From: Alopecurus myosuroides
Taxonomy: Eukaryota > Streptophyta > Magnoliopsida > Poales > Poaceae
Length of the DNA stretch: 64,000 bases
Direction of reading: 5' to 3'
Assembly: GCA_028641055.1 (NCBI GenBank)
Contig: CM054060.1
Coordinates: 311,288,949-311,352,948, forward strand
Numbering within the stretch: position 1 is the stretch's first letter; each line of letters begins with the position of its first letter. The notes under the pieces are model-generated. The model did no database searches. It was not told where the DNA came from and saw nothing but the letters and a program-made list of their open reading frames with translations. This document shows positions 1 to 8,946 of this stretch, piece by piece. Both the position numbers and the translations under genes were made by a program.

Positions 1-77
1 ACGTAAAGCATGTTTATCATGGTCTAAAAGCACACAATTCATATCAAGCTCCAAAACAGTTGTATCAAAATTTAAAA

Positions 78-943
78 TCAGCTCCTCTTTTTTTCACTTT
101 TAGCAATATCAAAACGAGATGATTGGTCACTCATAAAACGTATGGGACACATTATAGCAATCACATTTTCAGTAGCATTATCAAGTAACATAGGACCATC
201 ATCAACAACATTATCATATAAATTTTCTATACAAACTTCCTCATTATCATGCATATCAATAGTTGGAATAAATGGAGGATTATCATAAGATTTATAAAAG
301 TAGCATGGATTGTAATAAAACAAGGTATGATTCAAAGAGTTACTATCATTGGGAGGTAGACATGGGCATTCTTCCTCCTCTTGATCATCACTCTCCTCCT
401 CTTTTTCATCCAATGAGCTTCCAGATTCAACAATTCTTCTTCCATAGGTTTCTGCAAGGCATTAGTCTTTGGTTGAGAGAATTTATAGAGATATTTAAGA
501 ATATAGCCATTTCCTTCCTTGTAATTATCAAACAAAAATTCAAGTATATCATAAGTCTCATATTTATAAGGTGCATCATCATTATTTTAAAACAAATAAG
601 CAATTTTGAATGCACCCTTGCAAGCAATAAATTCTTCAATTTGTTCCACGTCATAAAGTTCATAATTTCCCATAAAATAAGAAGATATGGTGACATTATC
701 ATTACACTCACAATGAAAAGGGAGGTGTTTATATCTCCTAAAGCAACAAGATTTATCAAAGCAATAAGTAACATTATAAGTAGAGCACAAGATTTTAGCA
801 TAGTTATGCAATTTATTGATTTGCTCCCATAAATGTATCCCTTTTTGTGACAATTGGTATTCCTTATAATATTTTTGTTGTTCTTCTGTGAACCCATCTT
901 GCCAATAAGATCTAGTTTCAAAGACATCAAACATTGATAGCAA
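78..943 (-). pseudogene. Leading coding region of element X, two open blocks broken by stops
   Basis: The first block (943 down to 587, 118 codons) starts MLSMFDVFETRSYWQDGF and is rich in Cys, Tyr and acidic residues (CDNV/CNDN-type segments). A second block (413 down to 78, 111 codons) starts with an acidic run (MDEKEEESDDQEEEE) and continues with many Asn, Asp and Tyr. Between them the frame is closed by stops. The position directly after the PBS leader suggests the start of a gag-type ORF, but no capsid, zinc-knuckle or protease motif is visible. I cannot name the protein. It may be the spacer ORF seen in non-autonomous gypsy families. Confidence 0.4.
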
Positions 944-1101
944 TCATGATAAAAAAAAAATAACAACTAGAAGAAGAACTAATTTTTTGTGTTTTTGATA
1001 AAGAGAAGCAAACAAGACAAAATAAAAAAACTAAGAAAAACTAAAACAATGTAAAGAGATTGGAAGTGAGAGAATCCCCTTACAGATATTCTCTTCCTCC
1101 T

Positions 1102-1182
1102 CGGCAACGGCGCCAGAAAATAGTTGTTGATGACGGAGTGGCTGCTTCTTGATGACTTTGAGATCCCCAGCAACGGCGCCTG
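1102..1182 (-). other. Duplicated primer-binding site region of element X
   Basis: Two copies of a tRNA-Asp-type primer site lie in tandem on the minus strand, each preceded by 'ctattttc'. The inner one (1115 down to 1102) reads TGGCGCCGTTGCCG. The outer one (1182 down to 1162) reads AGGCGCCGTTGCTGGGGATC, with T to A at the first base but a longer match to the expected tRNA-Asp 3' end. The duplicated unit is about 70 bp. Confidence 0.6.
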
Positions 1183-1215
1183 AAAATAGCCTTGATGGTG
1201 CAGATCTTGCACTCG

Positions 1216-2808
1216 TTGGGAAACCCCAAGAGGAAGGTATGATGAGCACAGCGGCAGTTTTCCCTCATAAAGAAACCAAGGTTTAATCGACCAATGGGAG
1301 GAAGGAGTAACTTCAGAAGGTTGATGCAGCTGAGATGGCATGACGCACTACCGGTTCAGCAGCAATGTGGAACCTACACAACACAATCAAATCACTTTGC
1401 CCCAATGAATCAGTGAGGTTGTCAATCTCACCAGTTTTGCTGAACATAAGGAGGTTAAATGTATGGTGTGGAAAACAATATGAAAATAGTATGAAAACAG
1501 TAGAAACATTATGAGAGCAGTGGAAATAGTGGTTGTATTATCAGTATGACAAAAATGGGCCGGGGTCCACAGTACATTAGTGGTGTCTATCCATGAAAGA
1601 TAAATAACATGTGTGGTGAACAAATTACAGCTGGGCAACTGACAGAAATGAAGGCTGCACCGTAGTGCATATGCAAGATATAAAGATTACTATGTGATTC
1701 ATGCGGGAATTACAACAAGATGCATAGAACGTCATCTAACTACATCTATGACTAAAAATCCACTCTCTGAATATCACCCGAACAAACGTTGGGTACTAAG
1801 TTGCAAGCAACAGATAATCGCAGTATGCAAAGTGTGTAATTTAAACAATAACATCATCCATAGACAAAGCATTGTTGTTTTCACCCTAATGGCAACAGCA
1901 CATCCTCCATCCGTCACATTTTTGTCACTCGAACACAGATGCAAAGGAGGCATGAACCCACTATCGAGCATAAATACTCCCTCTTGGAGTTACTATCATC
2001 TACTTGGCCAGAGCATCTACTAATAACGGAGAGCATGCAAGATCATAAATAACATATGCATGAAGATAACATGATAGATTGATAATCAAAAGACATATCA
2101 TTCCTCATTCATCGGATCCCAGCAAACACAACATGTAGCATTACATAAAGATGATCTCGATCATGTGAGGCAACTCACGAGATCTAAACATGAGGCATAA
2201 AGTGGAGGAGACAACCATCTAGCTACTGCTATGTACCCGTAGTCTATGGATGAACTACTCACGCATCACTTCGGAGGAGCGCATGGTGGTGTAGACCTCT
2301 CCGGTGATGAATCCCCCTCCTGGCAGGGTGCCGGGGAGAGCTCAAGAAGCCTCCTGATCTCGGGATGACAATGACGGCGGCCTCGGGTGTTTCTCGAGAA
2401 AAAGTGGTGTATAATTTGGTTTTACATCTCGGGGGAAATAAATAGGCGAAAGGGCAAAGGCGGTGGAGTCCTGGGGGCCCACACCACCCCATGTCGCGGC
2501 CAAGGGGGAGCGCCACCCTATGGTGTTGGCTCCCTGTGGCCCATATCCGGGTATCTTCGGGACTCCGTGGAACCTTCGGGAATTCTAAGACTTCCGGGCT
2601 TCGAATTTTCCAATTGCGAGAATATTTCCAGTGCAACTTCTCTGAAACTAAAAACAGTAGAAAAGAGGGAACTGGCTCTGTGACATCTTGTCAATAGGTT
2701 AGTCCGGAAAATCAATAAAAATGACATAAAGTGTACATCAAACATGTGGTAAAGAATAAGAAAACAACGTGGAACATCAGAAATTAAGGATACGTTTATG
2801 ACGTATCA
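1216..2808 (-). repeat. LTR of element X (5' LTR)
   Basis: The right boundary at 2808 (TGATACG on the minus strand) is clear. The left boundary is approximate: LTR-like sequence is followed by 'caagatctgcacc' and the PBS region. About 660 bp of it (roughly 1200-1860) is matched by a diverged relic at 28658-29325, which independently supports an LTR. The length of about 1.6 kb suits Triticeae gypsy families. The many short ORFs here are not coding. Confidence 0.6.
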
Positions 2809-3128
2809 CCCTTCGATGTTGACGAGCACCTTCCACGAAGTCATTGTGAACATAGTCATGAGAGTGGCCTTGTGGAGGTGGTGGATGATGTTGTCAAAGG
2901 TCCGGTCTTTGAGGTTGATGTTGAAGAGGGTCACCACAGCCTTGGAAGTGTTGAGGTGGTGACGGCGAGCTATCTTCATACCAATTTCCTTGAGGATCTT
3001 GTAGTGGAGGAGGTGGTGGTGGTTGTTCTGGTTGCCCACCATCCTCCATGTTAATTTTGCGATCATGGCGACGAGCTTGGTGATGATCTTGAGTGTGGTG
3101 TATTGAGCGGTGCGACCTTGAGGATGAT
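2809..3128 (-). pseudogene. Element W gag-like ORF, 3' piece
   Basis: This is the continuation of the minus-strand ORF that starts at 13224 and is split by copy A. If copy A and one TSD are ignored, the frame runs from 12986 straight into this piece: Ser- and His-rich residues, then a basic stretch, then a Pro run (PEQPPPPPP), ending at a stop near 2884. It is cut at 2809 by the LTR of element X. Charged, Pro-rich, low-complexity sequence of this kind is common in plant retrotransposon Gag N-terminal regions. No catalytic domain is visible. Confidence 0.5.
3124..3128 (+). repeat. Target-site duplication of copy A, left (ATGAT)
   Basis: ATGAT directly precedes the 5' LTR and is repeated exactly at 12981-12985 after the 3' LTR. 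A 5-bp TSD is standard for gypsy and copia integrases. Confidence 0.95.
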
Positions 3129-3687
3129 TGTCGGATATATACTGAATAGGGGTATAGAAGATGGTAGACAAAGAGCCGGACTACCAGGGTGGCCTACATG
3201 GTAATGGGCTTAGGTCCATTGGGCGGCCCAGTAGCCCGACGCGCAGAAGCCGGATTCTAGAAGAACCCGGATCACGGCCCGCGTGATCTGGCTTGGAGGA
3301 GAAGACGGATTCCTTACTTTCCAAGTTACAAGTTAAACGTAGTCTTCTAGGTTTCCTATTCTGTAAGCCCTAATCCGGCTATTATATAAAGCCGGACGGG
3401 AGATAGATTAAACAAGCACAAGTTAGACACAAGTTCAAGCTCTACGCAACTCGCTGAGAAGTTCATCCTCGTCGAGTAGCTAGATCTATTCCCTCACATT
3501 GTAACCTTGTTATACGGGCTTTAGTCCCAATTAGTGAGAAGTGCAGGAGTAGGTACGCCGTACTGTCGCGACGTACCGAACCTGGGTAAATCCCGTGTTC
3601 TGTGTTACTACGCTATCCCGTTACCCCACGTCTCTACCGTAGTCTCATGGCACCCCCGTCTATGAAAACTACTACGATGTCTCGACA
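3129..3687 (+). repeat. 5' LTR of copy A
   Basis: The 559-bp LTR starts TGTCGGATATATAC and ends GATGTCTCGACA, with TGTCG/CGACA as inverted ends. Its partner is at 12422-12980. It carries the promoter region with a TATA box at 3383. Confidence 0.95.
3376..3398 (+). promoter_or_regulatory. LTR core promoter: TATA box inside an inverted repeat
   Basis: TATATAAAG (3383-3391) lies between TCCGGCT and AGCCGGA, a perfect 7-bp inverted repeat. The same arrangement is seen in the LTRs of copy C (CCGGCT...AGCCGG around 59404-59422) and, with one mismatch, of copy B. The transcription start would be expected about 30 bp downstream. Confidence 0.65.
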
Positions 3688-3689
3688 GT

Positions 3690-3706
3690 TGGCGCCCGCC
3701 GTGGGG
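3690..3706 (+). other. Primer-binding site of copy A
   Basis: TGGCGCCCGCCGTGGGG begins two bases after the LTR end (GT spacer). Copy C has TGGCGCCCACCGTGGGG at the same place. A TGG start is expected from the CCA end of a tRNA; I could not assign the tRNA with confidence. Confidence 0.7.
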
Positions 3707-3847
3707 CAAACGACGTCAGGCGTGAAATTCCGATCTGGGATACTCGGCGGAATTGGAAGATCGATCACTGTCGGAAGCTTGGAATTCGACGACGACGTCG
3801 GGCGCTTCCTCGACAACGGATCCTACATACCGGCGCAAAACCACCTG

Positions 3848-3905
3848 GTAAGTGCCTGCGTGTTACCGATTGGATCTGCTAACATCTTTATCGGACTAAC
3901 TGCAG
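3848..3905 (+). other. Possible 58-nt intron in the gag leader
   Basis: A strong donor (CTG|GTAAGT), a CTAAC branch-like motif near the end and an acceptor TGCAG|A lie just before the gag ATG at 3911. The donor and branch motif are kept in copies B and C; the acceptor is kept in C and altered in B. The 58 nt is not a multiple of three, so splicing would uncouple any upstream frame from gag. It is short for a plant intron. Unspliced, the upstream frame runs into gag in A. Confidence 0.4.
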
Positions 3906-3910
3906 AAGCA

Positions 3911-4426
3911 ATGGGGTTTTGCGGTGGAAGTAAATTTATCCCACCCGCCCTATACCCAGTCGAAGACGACTATGATCTCGGATTCTGCTCAGATCGCCGA
4001 CAAAACAGTGATACACACTTTATCGGCATGGTGCAATCCGAAATCGCTGAAAACACGGATGACCGAAATCCCGTGCAAGAGGCAGACAACAACCTACCCG
4101 TCGTAGAAACGGAAGAACAAATACCCGTCACAGAGACGGAAGATCCGACACCCGTCAACCAGACGATGAACTCGGAAGCAGAGTCCGTGCTTGCCGCCAT
4201 TGAGGCGAGATTGGAGTCGGAAACCGGATCGGATAACTTCGACTCCGAAGACGAAGACGACGATGCCTTCGTAAGAAAGGTTAAGTCCTTTCAAGAGGGA
4301 TTCCATGAAGTGCTAATGGCAAAACCAGCTGATACAACGGGTGCCGACAGCCAGGAAAGCCCTAAAACCCCTCCGCCAGTGGAAGAGAGAAGACGGAGAA
4401 ACTTCTTCGATATTCCCCAATGTTAA
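3911..4426 (+). pseudogene. gag: gag N-terminal region of copy A (frameshifted from the main ORF)
   Basis: The reading frame begins MGFCGGSKFIPPALYPVE, an N-terminus shared with copies B (41011, minus) and C (59920). It continues as an acidic, Glu/Asp/Thr/Pro-rich segment. The frame should run on into the 1002-codon ORF, but near 4386 two bases are missing from a GAGAGA tract compared with copy C, so the frame ends at 4426 while the downstream frame is already open from 4341. An upstream extension (from 3602) is open but passes through the LTR end and PBS and is interrupted in B and C; I therefore prefer the start at 3911. No transmembrane or enzyme motif is visible. Confidence 0.6.
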
Positions 4427-7349
4427 GGAGATGACAGAAGATGAGCCTGTCAAGAAACCTCCCTCTTCAAAGAAAAAGCACCGTGCTTCTAAAAAACTCC
4501 AATACAAACTCCGGAAGAAAAAATCAGCCGATCTCGCTGACGAAAACCTGGAAGTTGGAGATATTAGCGGCACAAAGCCCGCGGAAAAGAAATCTAAGGA
4601 AATCACTGCTCCGCCAATGACAGAACTGGAAGAGCAAGAACTATTACAAACACCAGTGGGACCAGATGAACCCCCTGAGATGCTGGAAGCCAGAAGACAA
4701 GCTTTCCAACGGCAACAGCAACATCTGCTTAGATCTCGGCAACATCTCCAACAAACCCATAATGACATCAAAGTCATGAAGGAAGAAATAGAGGAGTACG
4801 AGAGAAAGCATAGATCTGCCTTAAAACCTACTAGGTTACCCGGAATCGCAAAACCGGAAGAACTGCCGCCAAAAGAAAGGTTTTATAACCCATCTTGGCA
4901 AAAGCAGTTAAACGGCAAAGATGCCAAGGGCGAACCAATATACAAAACCGCAGCAGAAAACGCGGAAGCAGCGTTCGCCATCCTAAACAACGATCTGTAC
5001 TCCAACGGGGAAAAACTCCAAGGGGTGTATGCTTTCCTAGGAAAAGCATTACAGCAGCAGCAGCGAGGCCAAGAGCGATCAGGGAGGCTGCATGATAATT
5101 CCGCCCTCTGCAAAACAGTTACTTGCGCTGCTGGAGCACCTGGACCGGAAGAACCCGGAGATTCGGATAAAAAAGAGGATCCGAGAAAAGACAAGAAAAA
5201 CCCCGACAACCGGGACGCAGCGTCTAGAACCGGACCTCATCTCCCGAAAGATGGATATAAACCACACGATCGGGAAGACAAACACCGGAATGACGGCAAA
5301 ATAATGCCACCTCCGAGAAACCCAGCTGAAAAAGCTGGAAGATACGATATACCTCACAGACGTGAAAGATCTCGGACACCGCCTAAGGATAAGGAAAGGT
5401 ACAAGAGCAGGACTCCACCTAATCCCAGGGGGCGTGACAACGGAAGAGATAGAGATAACCTCGGAAAAGCGCGTCCGCGCAACAATGGAAAAGAAAGGAG
5501 CAGATCCCCTTCTGTCCATTCAGCCGGGAGATATTCTGCACACATTGATAGAGCAGAAAAGGATGATCTATACTTTGGTCCTAAGTGTTTTACTGACAGG
5601 ATCCGAAGGATAACCCTGCATTCTGGCTTCGCCAAAGTTGGTCCAACCTACCAAAAGTATACCGGCAGTACAAACCCGGATACCTGGCTCTCAGATTATT
5701 ATACAGCCGTCCAAATCAACAATGGGACAGACCTGGAAGCTGTCAAGTTTCTTCCCCTAATGTTGCTAGACGGAGCCAGAGATTGGATCAATGGTTTACC
5801 ATCAAGAACCGTCGACAGTTGGGATGATATGGCAAGAGTATTCACTCAGCATTTTCGGGGAACATACAAACGCCCAAATAGCATCAACCAGCTGAACCGT
5901 TGCACCCAATTTGAGGACGAACCATACGTGGATTTCATCTCCAGATGGACTGCAATGAAGAATAGTTGCTCTGGAGTAACTGACGTACAAGCAATGCATG
6001 CTTTCGTCAATGGCCTAAAACCCGGACTTGTACCGTTCATGGTTGGTTCTAAACAACACAAAGATCTCAGATCTATGCTTACAACCGCCAATGAGCATGC
6101 TGCAGCCGAAGATGATATCAGAGCAAGAGGAGGCAATATTGAGTCACTAATACTCGCCAAGAAAACCCCTCGTTCTGACAAAAAAGGAACTCCAGAGTCA
6201 ACAACAAAGCCCAAGGAGGTCAACATAGCCTTTGGAGGAGAAAAGGTGAATAAGTGGAAAGGCCGCAGTCCAGATCCAATCAATTACACTCCCGAAGAAT
6301 GGGAGAGAATTAAGTCGGAACCCTGCGTCCACCACTCGCAATTTGGGAAACCAACCCACACAAACGCGCAATGCCGGCTAAACAAGCATATGAAAGGCAA
6401 TGCAGGATCCGGAAATAAGGGGAAGGGTTCCAAAAGGAAACCTGCCAAACAAAATCCAGAAGCTGAAAAAGAAGACAGTGAATCGGACACTGATGACAAA
6501 ATCCAGGAACAACAGCGAAAAGGCGAACCCAAATTTCCAAGAGTTGACGGAGAAGCAATGTTAACTTTCTTAGCAACCCCGTCAGCAAAGGTGGCCAAAA
6601 GAACACTTCGAGAAATAAACGCGGTTGTTCCGGCAACCCCGAAATTCTTGAAGTACTCCAACACACCGATAATATGGGATCAGTCTGATCATCCCGGAAA
6701 TATCCCTGAACCCGGCACACAAGCTCTTGTTGTAAGCCCTATTGTTCAAAACACCAGGCTAAGGAGAGTGCTGATGGATGGAGGATCCAGCATCAATATA
6801 ATGTATCTGGATACGCTGAAGCACTTGAAGATATCCGAGTCCCAGCTCAACTACAGCAATATACGCTTCCATGGCATTGTTCCTGGCAGGCAAGCACGAT
6901 CCCTAGGAGAAATTTTCCTAGATGTCACCTTCGGAGATAAAGATCACTTCCGGCAGGAAAAAGTATCCTTCGAAGTAGTGCCGTTCGAAAGCGTGTATCA
7001 CGCAATACTCGGACGTCCGGCTTTCGCCAAATTTATGGCAAGATCTTGCTATATCTACAACAAGCTGAAGATGCCAGGACCCAAAGGAGGAGTAATCACC
7101 GTTGCCGGTGATTTCAAGCTGGCAAACGAGTTGGAAAAAGAAAACGCCCTTTGCGCTCAGAGAGTTATAGCGAAGGAGGAACTGAAGGAATTAGCCAAGG
7201 AGGTATCGCCGAAAGAGATGCCGGCAGGAAAAGAAACTCGGAAGCCAACAGATAGCTTCAAGGCGTCCGAGAATACAAGACAGGTAATCCTAGATCCCAA
7301 AGATCCGACAAAATTCGTCGTCGTAGGGACTGGGATGACTGACAAATAG
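4341..7349 (+). CDS. gag-pr: Gag-protease ORF of copy A
   Basis: The 1002-codon ORF holds the structural part and the protease of the element. Residues about 1-400 are charged and low-complexity (Lys/Glu/Arg/Pro). Residues about 425-600 form the retrotransposon capsid (Retrotrans_gag) region, recognisable by PDTWLSDYYTAV, WINGLPSRTVDSWDDM and YVDFISRW. A zinc-knuckle-like C-x2-H-x8-H-x4-C motif starts near residue 662 (CVHHSQFG...C). The aspartic protease-like region is near residue 813 with LMDGGSSINI, where DGG replaces the usual D[ST]G, a form common in plant gypsy elements. It ends at a UAG that lies in frame with RT. The ATG at 4341 is inside a shifted segment; the true start is probably 3911 before the frameshift near 4386. 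Otherwise it is intact, in keeping with the near-identical LTRs. Confidence 0.9.
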   Translation: MPTARKALKPLRQWKREDGETSSIFPNVKEMTEDEPVKKPPSSKKKHRASKKLQYKLRKKKSADLADENLEVGDISGTKPAEKKSKEITAPPMTELEEQELLQTPVGPDEPPEMLEARRQAFQRQQQHLLRSRQHLQQTHNDIKVMKEEIEEYERKHRSALKPTRLPGIAKPEELPPKERFYNPSWQKQLNGKDAKGEPIYKTAAENAEAAFAILNNDLYSNGEKLQGVYAFLGKALQQQQRGQERSGRLHDNSALCKTVTCAAGAPGPEEPGDSDKKEDPRKDKKNPDNRDAASRTGPHLPKDGYKPHDREDKHRNDGKIMPPPRNPAEKAGRYDIPHRRERSRTPPKDKERYKSRTPPNPRGRDNGRDRDNLGKARPRNNGKERSRSPSVHSAGRYSAHIDRAEKDDLYFGPKCFTDRIRRITLHSGFAKVGPTYQKYTGSTNPDTWLSDYYTAVQINNGTDLEAVKFLPLMLLDGARDWINGLPSRTVDSWDDMARVFTQHFRGTYKRPNSINQLNRCTQFEDEPYVDFISRWTAMKNSCSGVTDVQAMHAFVNGLKPGLVPFMVGSKQHKDLRSMLTTANEHAAAEDDIRARGGNIESLILAKKTPRSDKKGTPESTTKPKEVNIAFGGEKVNKWKGRSPDPINYTPEEWERIKSEPCVHHSQFGKPTHTNAQCRLNKHMKGNAGSGNKGKGSKRKPAKQNPEAEKEDSESDTDDKIQEQQRKGEPKFPRVDGEAMLTFLATPSAKVAKRTLREINAVVPATPKFLKYSNTPIIWDQSDHPGNIPEPGTQALVVSPIVQNTRLRRVLMDGGSSINIMYLDTLKHLKISESQLNYSNIRFHGIVPGRQARSLGEIFLDVTFGDKDHFRQEKVSFEVVPFESVYHAILGRPAFAKFMARSCYIYNKLKMPGPKGGVITVAGDFKLANELEKENALCAQRVIAKEELKELAKEVSPKEMPAGKETRKPTDSFKASENTRQVILDPKDPTKFVVVGTGMTDK
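7347..7349 (+). promoter_or_regulatory. In-frame UAG between protease and RT (candidate readthrough codon)
   Basis: The context is GAC AAA UAG GAA. The same frame is open before it for about 1000 codons and after it into RT. The same UAG at the same place is found in copy B (37565 down to 37563) and copy C (63328-63330). Confidence 0.6.
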
Positions 7350-8345
7350 GAAGGCGAGCTCATCAAGTTCCTCCGTGAGAACTGGGATATTTTTGCCTGG
7401 TGTCCAGCTGACATGCCAGGCGTACCCAGGGAACTTGCTGAGCACCAACTCAAGGTTATTCCCGGATCAAAACCCGTCAAACAAGGTCTCCGTCGATTTG
7501 ACGGAAGAAGACGGAAGGCTATTGGCAAGGAAATTATCCGGCTTTTAGCAGCGGATTTCATCAAGGAAGTAATCCATACTGATTGGTCCGCAAATCCGGT
7601 ATTAGTGCCGAAGAAAGACACCACTGCTCTTAGAATGTGTATAGATTACACAGGATTGAACAAGTTGTGTCCGAAAGACAGGTTCGCATTGCCGCGAATC
7701 GATCAAATAATAGATGCCACTGCAGGCTCTGAACTTTTATGCTTTTTGGATGCATACTCCGGGTACCACCAAATACGCATGAAAAAGGAAGATCAAATCA
7801 AGACTTCTTTTATAACCCCGTATGGGACGTACTATTACATAACCATGCCTTTTGGCCTGAAGAACGCAGGTGCAACCTACCAGCGTTGCATGCAACGCTG
7901 TTTGCATAGTCAAATTGGCAGAAACGTTCATGTTTACGTGGACGATATCGCTGTTGTAACCAAGGAAAAAGATACACTCCTTGAGGATCTGCGAGAAACT
8001 TTCGAAAACTTGCGCACTTACAAGATGAAGTTGAATCCATCTAAGTGCGTATTCGGGGTTCCCTCAGGAAAACTTCTGGGTTTCATTGTTTCCCACAGAG
8101 GAATAGAAGTTAACCCGGAAAAGATCAAGGCAATCTTGAACATCTCAAAACCTACATGTGTAAAATATGTCCAAAGATTGACGGGTTCCGCTGCAGCCGT
8201 CAGCAGATTTATCAGTTGGCTGGGGGCTAAAACCTTACCACTCTACAAGCTGCTGAAAAAATTCGACAAAGTCAAGTGGATTGCGGAAGCCTGGGAACGT
8301 CTAGAAAGTTATGTACCTTTCCGTACTAAGTTCAATTCTATGTAA
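7350..8345 (+). CDS. pol: Reverse transcriptase of copy A, 3'-truncated
   Basis: The frame follows directly from the UAG; the first ATG is at 7413 and gives a 310-residue ORF. It begins with the gypsy RT lead-in (FLRENWDIFAW, then MPGVPRELAEH) and has RT blocks: NPVLVPKKD with MCIDYTGLNKLCPKD, FLDAYSGYHQI, MPFGLKNAGATYQRCMQ and the catalytic YVDDIAV (Y175 to V180 counted from 7413). After a thumb-like part (AAAVSRFISWLG) the homology to copy B stops near codon 300, and the ORF ends in sequence that matches the very last codons of integrase in B. RNase H and integrase are missing. If made, the protein would hold the RT palm but no RNase H. Confidence 0.85.
   Translation, partial: EGELIKFLRENWDIFAWCPADMPGVPRELAEHQLKVIPGSKPVKQGLRRFDGRRRKAIGKEIIRLLAADFIKEVIHTDWSANPVLVPKKDTTALRMCIDYTGLNKLCPKDRFALPRIDQIIDATAGSELLCFLDAYSGYHQIRMKKEDQIKTSFITPYGTYYYITMPFGLKNAGATYQRCMQRCLHSQIGRNVHVYVDDIAVVTKEKDTLLEDLRETFENLRTYKMKLNPSKCVFGVPSGKLLGFIVSHRGIEVNPEKIKAILNISKPTCVKYVQRLTGSAAAVSRFISWLGAKTLPLYKLLKKFDKVKWIAEAWERLESYVPFRTKFNSM
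8300..8310 (+). other. Internal deletion junction in copy A
   Basis: Left of here A aligns with the end of RT in copy B (about 36650, minus); right of here it aligns with the last codons and 3' untranslated part of pol in B (about 34345, minus, 'cgt...acttagttcaatt'). About 2.3 kb coding for RNase H and integrase has been removed. The exact breakpoint needs an alignment. Confidence 0.7.
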
Positions 8346-8946
8346 ACATCTTTTGAGATCATGAAATAAAGTTGTCGGAATGCTGTCATCCATATTCTTT
8401 ATAAGTGTAAAGTGTTTCCGCCTCATCTATTTCCCAATGATCTTACAAATTGCTCAACGTTAACCCGAATTGTGCTTGCGTACTCGGCGTTACAAAACTG
8501 AATGATTTTTCAGCCTATTAACGGCTAAGGGGAAACTTGAATTGCCTGTGTGCCCAAGTTTCACTTAAAACTTTCCTTGAATTCTCTAAGTCTTATCTGA
8601 CTGTGTGTGTGTTGGGTTACAGGAACTAGTTAGTAAAAATGCCTTTAGCATGATCCATGTTTCCGAGTTTCAAAACTGCTTGGTTCGTCCCCAGTTACTC
8701 GGCATGAAGATTCATATTGCTATTTGAGCCATTTCAAACACTAAGGACAGTTAAAACATACACACCAGAGAACTTATAAGATAAAGGAATGATCAAAACC
8801 CAAAAAACTTGCAAAGAATTTCATAATTTAAACTGCAACAGACGGAAGTTTCATTCATACAAAAGAAGCATTACATTTTGGATTACATTAAAAGAACAGT
8901 AATGCTCCTATTGTCTATTTTTTCTATCCAGGTTTCAGGTAACCCT
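8346..8946 (+). other. Untranslated spacer between pol and the antisense gene in copy A
   Basis: About 600 bp without a credible ORF. It matches the corresponding spacer of copy B (33900-34325, minus), including 'gagccatttcaaacactaaggac'. On the minus strand it would hold the 3' end of the antisense transcript. No clear poly(A) signal was singled out. Confidence 0.6.

Larger units (their letters stand above)
1..2808 (-). mobile_element. Element X: 5' part of a gypsy-like LTR retrotransposon, open at the window start
   Basis: Read on the minus strand, an LTR begins at 2808 with TGATACGTCATAAACG and is followed by a tRNA-Asp-type primer site (TGGCGCCGTTGCC) near 1115 and then by weakly coding sequence towards base 1. 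The order LTR, PBS, leader, ORF is that of the 5' end of an LTR retrotransposon. The PBS and leader style resemble large Triticeae gypsy families. It sits in, or abuts, the gag-like ORF of element W, which is broken off at 2809. The 3' half lies outside the window, so completeness and the TSD (CCCTT at 2809-2813 on this side) cannot be checked. Confidence 0.75.

Noticed and set aside
427..966. 179-codon minus-strand ORF, Met/Leu/Ile-rich
   Set aside because: Shadow frame of the MLSMFDVFE frame of element X; the hydrophobic look comes from AT-rich codons.
4341..4426. Programmed frameshift between gag N-terminal and main ORF
   Set aside because: The breaks in A (4386) and C (60210) are at different places and each is explained by a local 2-base loss; no shared slippery site was seen.
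7157..7624. Long minus-strand ORFs opposite the gag-protease and RT region (also 37270-37857 on plus, 63036-63560 on minus, and 61155-61643)
   Set aside because: They are mirror frames of conserved gag-pol codons. They recur in all copies because the sense strand is conserved, and have no splice sites or promoter of their own, unlike the antisense gene at 8947-11882.
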